In this document: positions 8,219-16,475 of the stretch, one piece after another
Layout: each line of letters begins with the position of its first letter
How positions within the stretch are numbered: the stretch's first letter is position 1
Origin: Bacillota bacterium
GTDB taxonomy: Bacteria; Bacillota; Clostridia; Saccharofermentanales; Fastidiosipilaceae
Direction of reading: 5' to 3'
Assembly (NCBI GenBank): GCA_030055235.1
Contig: JASGUW010000237.1
Coordinates: 1 to 34,276, forward strand
DNA length: 34,276 bases
Translations under genes and position numbers: made by a program
Notes under the pieces: model-generated
What the model was told of the DNA's origin: nothing
Databases searched by the model: none
The model's input: only the letters and a program-made list of their open reading frames with translations

Positions 8219-10024
8219 ATGGATGCAAAGCCTGTCTCCGCTCCCGCCATCCTGATCGAGCCCACAGCGGTCGACCAGGCCGCCTATGCGGCCACCGAGC
8301 TTCGCACATATCTTGAGCGCATGACCGGCGCCCTGGTCCCGATCTACAGCGGTCGTTCCTTCACGCCGCGGCTGCCTGATGCCGCTGAACTGACTGCTGT
8401 CACGGACCGGCCCGTTATCCGCCTGACAGCTCCGGACTCCCCCGACCTGGGCGAAGAGGGCTACCGCATCCGGGGCGACGCTGCCGGACTCACGATCTCC
8501 GGCGGCCGCCGCGGCATCATCTACGGCGCTTATGAGCTTCTGGAGACTCTGGGCTGCCGCTTCCTGACCCCGACCGCCGAGCACATCCCTGTGCTTGGTG
8601 ACAAGCTGCTTCTTCCTGTGCTCGACCGCACGTATGTCCCGCGCCTTGAGTACCGCCTGCACAACTACCATGTCTTCACGCAGTATCCCCGCTTTGCCGT
8701 CAAGCGCCGCATCAACGGCGCCCTGGGCGGAGACGGACGGGGCGGCATCGACGAGCAGTTCGGCGGCGAAATCCGCTATGCCTGGTTCGTGCACAGCTTC
8801 AACACGATTCTGGATCCGGCGGTCGAGTTCGACGCCCATCCCGAGTATTTCTCTGAGATTGACGGCGAGCGTTTCGGTGGCTGGACCCAGCTTTGCCTGA
8901 CCAATCCCGATGTCAGGCGTATCGCAGTCGAGCGCGTCCGCGAAGCTCTGCGCGAGCATCCCGGCGCCCGCCTGATTTCGGTCTCCCAGAACGACTGGGG
9001 CAACCCCTGCACCTGCTCAGAATGCCGCGCCATCGATGAGGCGGAGGGCAGCCATGCCGGTTCCCTGCTGCACTTCATCAACTACATAGCTGACGCCATC
9101 GCCGAGGAGTTCCCGCTGGTGACCGTCGACACGCTGGCCTACCAGTACACCCGCCGTGCCCCGAAGCACGTCCGTCCGCGTCCTAATGTCTGCGTCCGCC
9201 TCTGCACCATCGAGTCCTGCTTCATGCATCCCTTCGAGGTCTGCGACGACGACACGCGCGGGCTGCCGCAGCCGGACGGCTCCGTGCGCTCTTTCATGGA
9301 CGATCTGCGCGAGTGGGGCCAGGTCTGCGACCGGCTCTACATCTGGGACTACACCACCGGCTTCGCCCACTACGCCATGCCCTTCCCGAACTGGGACGTG
9401 CTGCAGCCAAACATGCAGAGCTTCGTGAACAACGGCGTGAAGGGCGTCTTCGAGCAGGCCAACGGCGCCCTGGGCGGCGGCGCCGATCTCAACGAACTGC
9501 GCGCCTACCTCATCTCCGCCCTGCTCTGGAATCCCGATGTCGATCTGGCCCGCGAGCGCGACGAGTTCCTGCAGCTCTACTACCGCGAGGCGGCGCCCTA
9601 CGTCCGCGACTACATCAAGACCATCACCCGGGTGGTGCGCGAGGAGAACATCCACGTCGGCTTCAACGACCAGTGCGACCGCGCCTATCTGACGGACGAA
9701 CACCTGGATGTCTATGAGAGTCTGCTGCGCGAGGGCTTCCGGGCCGTCCTGGAGACGGGCGACGCCCTGGCGATCGGGCGCATGCACCGTGCCCTGCTGC
9801 CGCTGCGCTGGGTGCGGATGAAGAACGCCCAGATGCGCGGCGAGGGCGTCGACGCCGCCGAGATGAACCAGTTCTTCGAGGACTGGCGCGCCCACGGCCT
9901 GACGCGGATCGAGGAGTGGGTCTCGGCCGAACTGACCCAGCACGCCCTGCTCGACGAGGGCCACTGGCGCGGCGTCGACTACTACCCCGAGGGCTGGTGG
10001 CTGGCGGGACCCGAGTATCTCTGA
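8219..10024 (+). CDS. DUF4838-domain protein, GH-like
   Basis: This protein of 601 residues has no signal peptide. The N-terminal part (about 1-125) is an alpha-glucuronidase/GH20-type beta domain: AATELRTYLERMTGA, then DSPDLGEEGYRIR, then GGRRGIIYGAYELLETLGCRFLTP. The central part (about 145-420) matches DUF4838: VHSFNTILDP, HPEYFSEIDGER, CLTNPDVRRIAVERV, SVSQNDWGNPCTCSECRAIDEAEGSHAG and TLAYQYTRRAP. The family has a TIM-barrel-like domain and is found with polysaccharide-degrading genes; its reaction is not generally known. Start ATG 8219 has only a weak GGGG upstream and probably relies on coupling to the stop at 8216. It completes the kinase-SIS-SIS unit. I expect intracellular cleavage of an uronic-acid- or amino-sugar-containing oligosaccharide. 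Confidence 0.75.
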   Translation: MDAKPVSAPAILIEPTAVDQAAYAATELRTYLERMTGALVPIYSGRSFTPRLPDAAELTAVTDRPVIRLTAPDSPDLGEEGYRIRGDAAGLTISGGRRGIIYGAYELLETLGCRFLTPTAEHIPVLGDKLLLPVLDRTYVPRLEYRLHNYHVFTQYPRFAVKRRINGALGGDGRGGIDEQFGGEIRYAWFVHSFNTILDPAVEFDAHPEYFSEIDGERFGGWTQLCLTNPDVRRIAVERVREALREHPGARLISVSQNDWGNPCTCSECRAIDEAEGSHAGSLLHFINYIADAIAEEFPLVTVDTLAYQYTRRAPKHVRPRPNVCVRLCTIESCFMHPFEVCDDDTRGLPQPDGSVRSFMDDLREWGQVCDRLYIWDYTTGFAHYAMPFPNWDVLQPNMQSFVNNGVKGVFEQANGALGGGADLNELRAYLISALLWNPDVDLARERDEFLQLYYREAAPYVRDYIKTITRVVREENIHVGFNDQCDRAYLTDEHLDVYESLLREGFRAVLETGDALAIGRMHRALLPLRWVRMKNAQMRGEGVDAAEMNQFFEDWRAHGLTRIEEWVSAELTQHALLDEGHWRGVDYYPEGWWLAGPEYL

Positions 10025-10128
10025 CGGGTGCGGCTGGCCGACGGTCGCTCCGGGTGGCGGGGCGCGCCGACGGGGGCCGGACGCAGGACGCCGCGGTAGC
10101 TTGCAGCCTGGTTTTAGCAGGCAACTTT

Positions 10129-10461
10129 GCGAAAGGTTGAAATTTTGCACAGTCGGGCAGTGTCCGTGTGCAATTTTTCAACCTTTCGCAGTTTTTGAGA
10201 GTGTTGGGTGCATAAATATTTTATTATATGCATATACCCGCCGCTATATTCAGAAGATTGGTTTTTTATGCAGTTAACCTCGCGAAAGGTTGAAATTTTG
10301 CACAATCGGGATGCGATCGTGTGCAATTTTTCAACCTTTCGCAGTCTTTGAGAGTGCTGGACGCATAATGTTATGCATAAAACACCGCTATATTCAGTGG
10401 ATTCGTTTTTATGTATCCGCTCCTGCGATAGGTTGAACTTTTGCACAGCCGAGCAGCGGAA
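10129..10461. repeat. Tandem 138-bp MITE-like palindromic elements (family A)
   Basis: Two near-identical 23-15-23 hairpins lie at 10129-10189 and 10282-10342. Their arms contain GCGAAAGGTTGA and AATTTTGCACA, with the mirror image after a 15-nt loop. Read the other way, complete elements with terminal inverted repeats TGTGCAA...TTGCACA lie at 10167-10304 (138 bp) and 10320-10447 (128 bp), separated by 15 bp. The interior is AT-rich and conserved between copies (GAGAGTG, GCATAA, CGCTATATTCAG). A third copy, also exactly 138 bp, lies at 21456-21593. No open frame of interest is present. Confidence 0.85.
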
Positions 10462-10601
10462 TGTGCTGCATTCTGTGAGGTAGATGTCAGCAGACTTGGC
10501 TTTAGGGGCCTCAAATGCCAATTGGGAACAGGGCTTGGCTGTGGAAATTACCTTCTGAACAAGTTTAGTGCCTCAAATTATCTGTCCTGGACTCGGACGA
10601 G

Positions 10602-10785
10602 TGAGCAATTTTTCCGCTCTGGACACCATTTCGGTTCCCTGAGCGGGCTGCGCCTGTCCAGAGCGTAAATTTTGCACAGAGAAGGGCTTCGGGTGAGCAA
10701 ATTTTCCGCTCTGGACGGATTTTGGTGTCCCGGGACACTCTGAGCTTGTCCAGAGCGTAAATTTTGCACAGGCGTGCAGCGGTTT
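10602..10785. repeat. Tandem 77-bp palindromic elements (family B), same geometry
   Basis: Two 77-bp elements lie at 10602-10678 and 10694-10770, separated by 15 bp. Each begins TGAGCAA, then TTTTCCGCTCTGGAC, and ends with GTCCAGAGCG followed by AATTTTGCACA. Across the junction they form a hairpin with 23-nt arms (10656-10678 and 10694-10716) around a 15-nt loop. This is the same 23-15-23 geometry as family A, with the same loop-proximal sequence but a different basal stem. Confidence 0.8.
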
Positions 10786-10910
10786 AGTGTAATTTTCAGC
10801 CGTTTGTAGCTTTCGAAGTTTTTTGGCTTGGTGGCCGGCGAATATTCGAGGAATCGAATTCTCCAGCTACTACTATGTAAAAGATGAATCTTGATGAGAA
10901 GGCCACTTGC

Positions 10911-11160
10911 ATGCGAAAGCTTGTGTTTTGCATTGGCGGGTCACGAACGTGTGAGATTGTTCAGCTTTGCGCAGACTTTGCGCGCTTCATCATGCATAGA
11001 TAGTCGAAATGGTGCATATTGAGTAGGGAAAGCAAAGAATATCTGCATGAATATTCAGCGCAGCCCGAGATCGCTGGGGTTTTCATTCCTTTGCCGTGAG
11101 CGGCCGGTGCTTTCGCTCTGAAAGCACACCTGCGCACAGGCGGGCAGCAATCGTGCACAT
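10911..11160. repeat. Degenerate family A copies
   Basis: Positions 10911 to about 10970 read as a worn family A hairpin: GCGAAAGCTTG on the left and CAGCTTTGCGC on the right, around a TGCA-rich loop side. Compared with intact copies, one stem G:C pair has become C:G on both arms. A further worn loop lies at about 11131-11160, where GCGCACA and TGCACA flank GGCGGGCAGCAATCG, which resembles the 15-nt loops of the intact copies. Confidence 0.55.
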
Positions 11161-11559
11161 ACCCGCCCGCCCCGCCCTCCCCGTCCGCCCCACCCGTCCC
11201 ACCCGCTCCGCCAGCTCCGCAGCCCCGACCCGTTGCATCCCGCGCCTCCAAGGGGCAATATGAAAGGGACTTGCGAAATGCGGGCGCAGGGAGATGGGGC
11301 AGGGAGCAGGGAAGCGGGGTGCATCTGCCCCGCCCGCCTGCACAACGGCCCGCGCAACCGCTTGCACCGGTCCCGCCGCCTGCACCACAGGGGCAACGAA
11401 GGAGCTAAAACGGCATGATCATCGGTAGAATGTAAGGCGAGTGCCAAACCGGCATTTCAACGAGTGCCGAACCCGACGCCGGAACTGCAGCAATCGGCCA
11501 GGCCTCAGCAGCAAGCGTGTCCTGCCGACAGACATCAAGAGATAGAAACGGAGAGACAT
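11161..11559. other. C-rich tract and leader of the ten-gene operon
   Basis: Positions about 11161-11225 are almost pure C with CCCGCC and CCCACC words and could be a Rho-loading or G-quadruplex-prone (minus strand) tract. Positions 11240-11420 are gene-free with GGGGCA and CCCCGCC words that can pair. The promoter of the operon at 11560 must lie in this stretch or further upstream, but I cannot identify a confident -35/-10 pair. GGAG at 11550-11553 is the ribosome site of the first gene. Confidence 0.4.
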
Positions 11560-12861
11560 ATGGCAGAACGCTATGACCTCATCTTACGGAACGGTCACGT
11601 GATCGATCCCGCGAACGGGATCGACGAGGTGCGGGATGTTGCGGTGCGTGATGGGCGCATCGTTCTTTGTGCGAAGGACATCCCCGTCAATCCCGTGAAC
11701 CCCGTCAATCCCGTGAACCCCGCCGGCTCAGCCGACCGCACAACCCGCGTCGTCGACGTCACGGGCAGCTACGTCACGCCCGGCCTGATCGACATCCACT
11801 CCCACGTCTACCCGCTGCTGCCGAAGGGCGCCGCCAACACCCTGCTGACGATCGACGCCGACACCCACATGCTGCGCAGCGGCGTGACGACGACGGTTGA
11901 CGTGGGCACGGTAGGCTGGCGCGACTTTCTGGACTTCAAGGAGCGCGTGGTCGATGTCTCGCATGTGCGCGTCCTGGCCATGCTCAATGTTGCCTCGGGC
12001 GGCATGGTCAACATGGACACGGAGCAGAATCCGGCCGAGCTGCACCCCCAGATCACGGCAGCCGTCGCCCGCCAGTACCCCGACATCATTGTCGGGATCA
12101 AGGCCGCCCACTACTGGGTCGGCCGCCCCTTCGACGCGATCCACACCCCCTGGGCCTCGGTTGATGCCGGCCTGGAGGCGGCGGAGCTCGCGGGCCTGCC
12201 CTTCATGATCGACTTCTGCCCCAACCACTCCAAACCCGGCCGCAGCTATGAAGATCTCGTCACCCACAAGCTGCGCCCCGGCGACATCCACACCCACGTC
12301 TTCGCCCAGCAGTTCCCGATTCTTGACGAGAACCGCCGCGTCCGGCCCTTCATGTGGGCGGCGCGCGAGCGCGGCGTCTTCTTCGACGTCGGCCACGGCG
12401 CCGGCAGCTTCTGGTTCAGAAACGCCAAGCCCGCCTTCGACGACGGCTTCGTGCCGGACACGATCTCGACCGACATGCATGTGCACAGCGTGCTCTTCGC
12501 CGGTCTCGACCAGCTGCAGACCATGTCGAAGTTCATGGCCATCGGCATGTCGCTCCAGGAAGTCGTCCGCCGCTCGACCACAGAAGCCGCCCGCCTCATC
12601 CGCCGCCCGGACCTCGGCACGCTTTCGCCTGGAGCCGGCGCCGACATCGCCGTCTTCCGCAAACTTGACGGCGCCTTCAACTACGTCGACTGCGGGAAGG
12701 CCCGCCTGCGCGGAAGCGCCCGCCTCGACTGCCTGATGACCATCCGCGACGGGAAGATCCTCTACGATGCCAATGGCCTCTCACTGCCCGACTGGGAAGA
12801 GGCACCCGCGGCCTACTGGAAAATCCCCTTTCTGCCGACTGAAGATGAAGGAGAACAATAA
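11560..12861 (+). CDS. Amidohydrolase/deacetylase-family metallohydrolase
   Basis: This cytoplasmic metal-dependent hydrolase has 433 residues in the urease/dihydroorotase superfamily, of the type found with SelA-like/DgaE PLP enzymes. It is expected to remove an acyl group from an N-acylated substrate. Metal-site elements are PGLIDIHSH (H80, H82), the likely carbamylated lysine in VGIKAAHYW (K181), D218 in FMIDF, IHTHVFAQ (H246) and STDMH (D305). GVFFDVGHGAGSFWF is a family signature. I chose ATG 11560, with GGAG six bases upstream; the longer frame from 11464 adds 32 low-complexity residues. An 18-bp in-frame duplication (11686-11721) inserts a (NPV)n stretch between early beta strands. It is the first gene of the operon; the next gene starts five bases after its stop. 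Confidence 0.82.
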   Translation: MAERYDLILRNGHVIDPANGIDEVRDVAVRDGRIVLCAKDIPVNPVNPVNPVNPAGSADRTTRVVDVTGSYVTPGLIDIHSHVYPLLPKGAANTLLTIDADTHMLRSGVTTTVDVGTVGWRDFLDFKERVVDVSHVRVLAMLNVASGGMVNMDTEQNPAELHPQITAAVARQYPDIIVGIKAAHYWVGRPFDAIHTPWASVDAGLEAAELAGLPFMIDFCPNHSKPGRSYEDLVTHKLRPGDIHTHVFAQQFPILDENRRVRPFMWAARERGVFFDVGHGAGSFWFRNAKPAFDDGFVPDTISTDMHVHSVLFAGLDQLQTMSKFMAIGMSLQEVVRRSTTEAARLIRRPDLGTLSPGAGADIAVFRKLDGAFNYVDCGKARLRGSARLDCLMTIRDGKILYDANGLSLPDWEEAPAAYWKIPFLPTEDEGEQ

Positions 12862-12866
12862 GCACC

Positions 12867-13985
12867 ATGGGAATCTATGAACGCCTCGGCGTCAAACAGT
12901 ACATCAACGCAGCGGCGACCCTGACCGTCTACGGCGGCTCCCTGATGCCGCCGGAGGTCATCGACGCCATGGCGGAGGCAGCGGGGAGCTTCGTCGACCT
13001 CTTTGAGCTTCATGCGAAGGTCGGCGACCGCATCGCCGCTCTGACTCACAACGAGGCCGCCTTCGTCCCGAACGGCGCCGCCACCGGCCTGATGCTCGCC
13101 ACCGCCGCCGCAATCGCCGGCGCTGACCCGGAGAAACAGGCGCTGCTGCCCTTCACCGACGGGCTCAAAAACGAGGTCGTCCTCTCTGAGGCCGGCCGCG
13201 TCCGCTACGACTATGCGATCAAGATGGCCGGCGGCAAATACGTGCCCTTCGGCGACAAGGAGCACGGCACGGTGGAGCAGCTTGAGGCCGCGATCACCGA
13301 TAAGACGGCGGCGATCTTCGTCTTCTACTTCGAGCACAAGATGACAAACCAGCCCGACTATGCCGACTACATCCGCATTGCGAAGAAATACAATGTGCCG
13401 CTCTTTGTCGACGCAGCCGCCCAGCTGCCGCGGAAGGAGAACCTCTGGCGCTACACCGCGGAGGGCGCGGACCTGGCCATCTTCAGCGGCGGAAAGGGCC
13501 TGCGCGGTCCGCAGGCGAGCGGCCTGATGGTCGGCAAGCGCAAATGGATCGACATCATCCGCGGCATCGCCAGCCCCAATCCCGGCTTCGGCCGTCCGAT
13601 GAAGGTCGGGAAGGAAGAGATCGTGGGCCTGCTGCGCGCGGTCGAGCTCTTCATGGAGACTGACGAGGCCGAAACACTGGCCGGCTACGAGCAGGATGTC
13701 GAACGCGTCGTCGCAGCCTTCGCGGATGTCCCGGGCGTCACCGTGACGCGCGACTTCCCGAGCGAAGCCGGGCAGCCGATGCCCTGGGCCCTTGTCAAAC
13801 TGCAGCCGGGCGCCTTCGGCACGGACGCCGCGGGAATACTGGCCGAACTCAAGGCCGGCGAACCCGGCATCCTGCTCTCCGGCCACAGGGACTTCCTGCA
13901 CATCAACCCGCAGACGCTGGAAGCCGGCGAACTCGACATCATCATCCGCCGCCTCAAAGAGGTGCTGGACGCCCATCGGGTTTAG
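12867..13985 (+). CDS. SelA-like/DgaE-family PLP-dependent enzyme
   Basis: This fold-type I PLP enzyme of 372 residues belongs to the branch containing D-glucosaminate-6-phosphate ammonia-lyase (DgaE) and SelA-related proteins. The Schiff-base lysine is probably K210 in IFSGGKGLRGPQASG, and D182 in VPLFVDAAAQLP is the PLP pyridine-nitrogen aspartate. The N-terminus (YINAAATLTVYGGSLMPPEV) matches the family's substrate-site loop. The expected chemistry is alpha,beta-elimination or ammonia loss from an amino-sugar acid or amino acid, giving an enamine that tautomerises. AAGGAG lies about 14 nt ahead of the ATG, a rather long spacing. The last codons (DAHRV) fall in a 17-bp tandem repeat. Neighbouring RidA genes fit an enamine-forming enzyme. 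Confidence 0.8.
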   Translation: MGIYERLGVKQYINAAATLTVYGGSLMPPEVIDAMAEAAGSFVDLFELHAKVGDRIAALTHNEAAFVPNGAATGLMLATAAAIAGADPEKQALLPFTDGLKNEVVLSEAGRVRYDYAIKMAGGKYVPFGDKEHGTVEQLEAAITDKTAAIFVFYFEHKMTNQPDYADYIRIAKKYNVPLFVDAAAQLPRKENLWRYTAEGADLAIFSGGKGLRGPQASGLMVGKRKWIDIIRGIASPNPGFGRPMKVGKEEIVGLLRAVELFMETDEAETLAGYEQDVERVVAAFADVPGVTVTRDFPSEAGQPMPWALVKLQPGAFGTDAAGILAELKAGEPGILLSGHRDFLHINPQTLEAGELDIIIRRLKEVLDAHRV

Positions 13986-14050
13986 ACGCCCATCGGGCAT
14001 AGACGCCAGGCGCATACAGGCGCCAATCGCATATAGCCACCAATCGGATT
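13968..14050. repeat. 17-bp minisatellite overlapping the 3' end of the PLP-enzyme gene
   Basis: About five copies of a 17-bp unit occur: GACGCCCATCGGGTTTA at 13968-13984, a near copy at 13985-14001, a 15-bp copy at 14002-14016, then 14017-14033 and 14034-14050. Similarity falls to the right. The first copy contains the last codons and the TAG stop of the upstream gene. The rest forms most of the 88-bp gap to the next gene. Confidence 0.85.
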
Positions 14051-14073
14051 TCATTAGCACAGGAGGTACATAC

Positions 14074-14538
14074 ATGAACGCAGAAACCAGACTGGCGAAG
14101 ATCGGGATCGAGCTCGACCCCGTCTGCCGCAAAGGTCAGAGCACGACCGCCATCCGGCGCTACGGCGACCTGCTCTTCCTGTCGGGCTTCGGGCCCGTCG
14201 ACAGTGAGGGGAAGCCGCTGATGCAGGGCTGTGTCGGCGTCGACCTGACCCAGGAAGAAGGCTTTGAGGCCGCCCGCCTCTGCGCTGTCGCCATGCTGCG
14301 GGCGCTGAAGGACTACCTGGGCGACCTGGACCGCATCGAAGAGTGGATCAAGGTCCTGGGCCTGGTCAATTCCGGCGGCGACTTCTGGGGCATGCCGGCG
14401 ACGATCAACGGCTTCTCGAACGTCATCGTCCAGACCTTCGGTGAGCGCGGCCGCCACGCCCGCGCCGCGATGGGCTCGGCCAATCACGAGTCGCAGTACC
14501 CGGTCGTCGTCGACGCCATCGTCCGCATCCGCGGCTAA
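14074..14538 (+). CDS. RidA/YjgF-family protein (1 of 3)
   Basis: This protein of 154 residues starts at ATG 14074 with an ideal AGGAGGT seven bases upstream; the longer frame runs back into the previous gene. RidA-family features are RYGDLLFLSGFGPVD, the paired helices of the trimeric fold and the C-terminal block GRHARAAMGSANHESQYPVVVDAIVRI. R130 corresponds to the substrate-carboxylate arginine of RidA. D147 stands where E. coli RidA has the glutamate of its VEIE motif. RidA proteins hydrolyse enamine/imine intermediates such as 2-aminoacrylate. It follows the PLP enzyme and precedes two more RidA genes. Confidence 0.85.
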   Translation: MNAETRLAKIGIELDPVCRKGQSTTAIRRYGDLLFLSGFGPVDSEGKPLMQGCVGVDLTQEEGFEAARLCAVAMLRALKDYLGDLDRIEEWIKVLGLVNSGGDFWGMPATINGFSNVIVQTFGERGRHARAAMGSANHESQYPVVVDAIVRIRG

Positions 14539-14585
14539 GCGGGGGACGGTCCTGAGACTTCGCATAAATGAAGGAGAACATGCTC

Positions 14586-15068
14586 ATGAACGAGACAAAA
14601 TTCACGGATTTCCTGGAACGCGCCTTTGCCGAATTCGAGGTTCCCTATATTGACTACCGCAATCGCACACTGGTTGATGTGCGTGAGGCGAATGGCCTGG
14701 TCTTCGTGTCCGGCACCGCCTGCGAGGACCACCTGAACGGCGGCCCCCTCTGGGTGGGGAAGATCGGCGCAGAGGTCACGCCCGAAGAGGCGTATAAGGC
14801 GGCGCGCTGGTGCGGCCTGATCCAGCTCAACATGCTGCACAACGCCTACGGACTGGACCGCATCGAGCGTATCGTGCGTTCCTTTGGCCTGATGCAGGTG
14901 GCGGACGATTTCTACGACCTCAATAAGGTCTATGACGGCTACTCTGACGTCATGTACGCGGCCCTCAGGAAGCGTGGCATGCACGTGCGCACGGTGATGG
15001 GCACGCGCAATCTGCCGAACCACCACGTGACGATTGAGGTCGAGACCATCGCGAAGCTGCGTGACTAG
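14586..15068 (+). CDS. RidA/YjgF-family protein (2 of 3)
   Basis: This protein has 160 residues. Three in-frame ATGs are possible (14568, 14580, 14586). I prefer 14586 because AAGGAG at 14571-14576 lies nine bases upstream of it and would fall inside or too close to the others. Family features are NGLVFVSGTACED, PEEAYKAARW and the C-terminal MHVRTVMGTRNLPNHHVTIEVETI, with R135 and E153 at the substrate-site positions. Here the glutamate is retained, unlike in the two flanking paralogues. CEDHLNGGPLWVGKIG is a longer loop than usual. Sequence identity to its neighbours is low, so this is not a recent duplication. Confidence 0.82.
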   Translation: MNETKFTDFLERAFAEFEVPYIDYRNRTLVDVREANGLVFVSGTACEDHLNGGPLWVGKIGAEVTPEEAYKAARWCGLIQLNMLHNAYGLDRIERIVRSFGLMQVADDFYDLNKVYDGYSDVMYAALRKRGMHVRTVMGTRNLPNHHVTIEVETIAKLRD

Positions 15069-15093
15069 CGGCCGCGGCCAGTAGAAAGGTTGA

Positions 15094-15567
15094 ATGATTA
15101 TGGCTTATGAACTGGAACGTCTGCAGGCGATTGACCTGGAGCTGCCGCCGATCCGCCTGACCGGGCGCGGCGTCCTCAACTATCAGATTGTCGATGACCT
15201 GCTCTTTATCGGCGGTGTTGGCCCGCTCAACGAGAAGGGCGAACTGGAATTTGTCGGGACGATCGGCAGCGAGCTGACGGTTGAGGACGGCTACAGGGCC
15301 GCGCGCCTGGCCGGCATCAACGTGCTGCAGCGGATCAAGGACGCGCTCGGCGGCTTTGACCGCGTCGAGGCGGTGCTGCGCTGCTACGTCTGTGTTGCGG
15401 CGGTGCCGGGTTTTGGCGAAATCTATCAGGTGGCCGACGGCTTCTCGGATGTCCTGACCGAGGCACTCGGCGCGCGCGGTGTCCATGCGCGCAATGCCAT
15501 GGGGGCGGCGACGCTGGAGGGCAACAGTCCGGTGCTCTGCGACGCCATTGTACAGATCCGGAAATAA
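15094..15567 (+). CDS. RidA/YjgF-family protein (3 of 3)
   Basis: This protein has 157 residues. GAAAGG upstream serves either ATG 15094 or ATG 15100 (the latter gives MAYELERLQ); the choice is open. VDDLLFIGGVGPLNEKGELEFVG and GVHARNAMGAATLEGNSPVLCDAI are RidA-like. R133 is the substrate arginine position and D150 replaces the usual glutamate. The extra cysteines in LRCYVCV (C97, C100) lie in a core strand and are unusual for the family. The gap to the next gene is 14 bp and carries its ribosome site. Confidence 0.83.
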   Translation: MIMAYELERLQAIDLELPPIRLTGRGVLNYQIVDDLLFIGGVGPLNEKGELEFVGTIGSELTVEDGYRAARLAGINVLQRIKDALGGFDRVEAVLRCYVCVAAVPGFGEIYQVADGFSDVLTEALGARGVHARNAMGAATLEGNSPVLCDAIVQIRK

Positions 15568-15581
15568 AAGGAGCTAAGGGC

Positions 15582-16475
15582 TTGGTCCTGAACTACGAAG
15601 AGATCAACTATGAGCGCTTACTGGAAGGATACCGTGTCCTGATCACGGGCGGGGCGTCGGGAATCGGGAAGGAGACGGCGCTGCTTTTTGCGAAGCACGG
15701 AGCGTCCGTCGCCATCGCCGACCGCGATCAGGCGGCGGGGCTCCAGACGGAAGCTGAACTGCGGGAGATTTCCCCGGAGAGCTTCCTGGTCGTCGCCGAT
15801 CTGGGCCGGCTGGAGGAGGTCGACCGGGTCGCCGATCTGGTCATCGAACGCTTCGGCAGCCTGCATTCGCTGGTCAACAACGTCGGGCTCTTTGAGCCCG
15901 GCTTCCTGATTGAGCAGCCGATAGAGGCACTGGGGCGCATGCTCGACGTCAACGTCAGCGGCCCCATCCGCCTGACCCAGCGCATCCTGCCGGCCATGTT
16001 CGAAAACCGCAACGGCACCCTGGTCCACATTCTGTCGGACTACTGCCTGCGCGGGGCGCCGGGGGTCAGCCTCTTCGCCGCGACGAAGGGGGCGATTTAC
16101 TCTTTCTCGCGTTCGATTGCCTACGAATATAGTCGCTACAACATCCGCAGCAACTGTATCCTGCCGGGCATGAACATCGGCTCCCACGGCGACCTTTACA
16201 TCGAGCGCTACGGGGCCGAGGAGGCGGAGGCGGACTTCGCCCAGTTCCAGCCGCTGGCGGGCCGCGGCAGCACGCTGGATGTGGCGAATGCGGCTTTGTT
16301 TCTGGCTTCTGAACTGTCGCGCTTTGTCAACGGCGACCAGATTGACATCACCGGCGGTGCCTGTGCGAAGGCGCACAAGCAGTACCAGCGGCGTGAGGAG
16401 GCGAACTGGCGCAACCATGTGACCTTCCTGACCGTGCCGTCGACGGAAGCACTGCGGGCGGGAGGGCTGAAGTGA
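15582..16475 (+). CDS. SDR-family protein with catalytic Tyr replaced by Phe
   Basis: This short-chain dehydrogenase/reductase-fold protein has 297 residues. The start is a TTG at 15582, eight bases after AAAGGAG; no nearer ATG exists in frame before the Rossmann motif. The cofactor motif is TGGASGIG (22-29), with VADLG (71-75) and LVNNVG (97-102). N124 and S152 are in place and K169 is present in AATKG. However, residue 165, where the family has the catalytic Tyr of YxxxK, is Phe (codon TTC). A conventional SDR oxidoreduction therefore looks impaired. It may be a partner of the intact SDR encoded next, bind cofactor for structure, or use another acid. The stop overlaps the next start. Confidence 0.85.
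   Translation: MVLNYEEINYERLLEGYRVLITGGASGIGKETALLFAKHGASVAIADRDQAAGLQTEAELREISPESFLVVADLGRLEEVDRVADLVIERFGSLHSLVNNVGLFEPGFLIEQPIEALGRMLDVNVSGPIRLTQRILPAMFENRNGTLVHILSDYCLRGAPGVSLFAATKGAIYSFSRSIAYEYSRYNIRSNCILPGMNIGSHGDLYIERYGAEEAEADFAQFQPLAGRGSTLDVANAALFLASELSRFVNGDQIDITGGACAKAHKQYQRREEANWRNHVTFLTVPSTEALRAGGLK

Noticed and set aside
10954-11447. Gly-rich open frames on the minus strand
   Set aside because: They come from the C-rich tract and degenerate repeats, with no start signal or domain.
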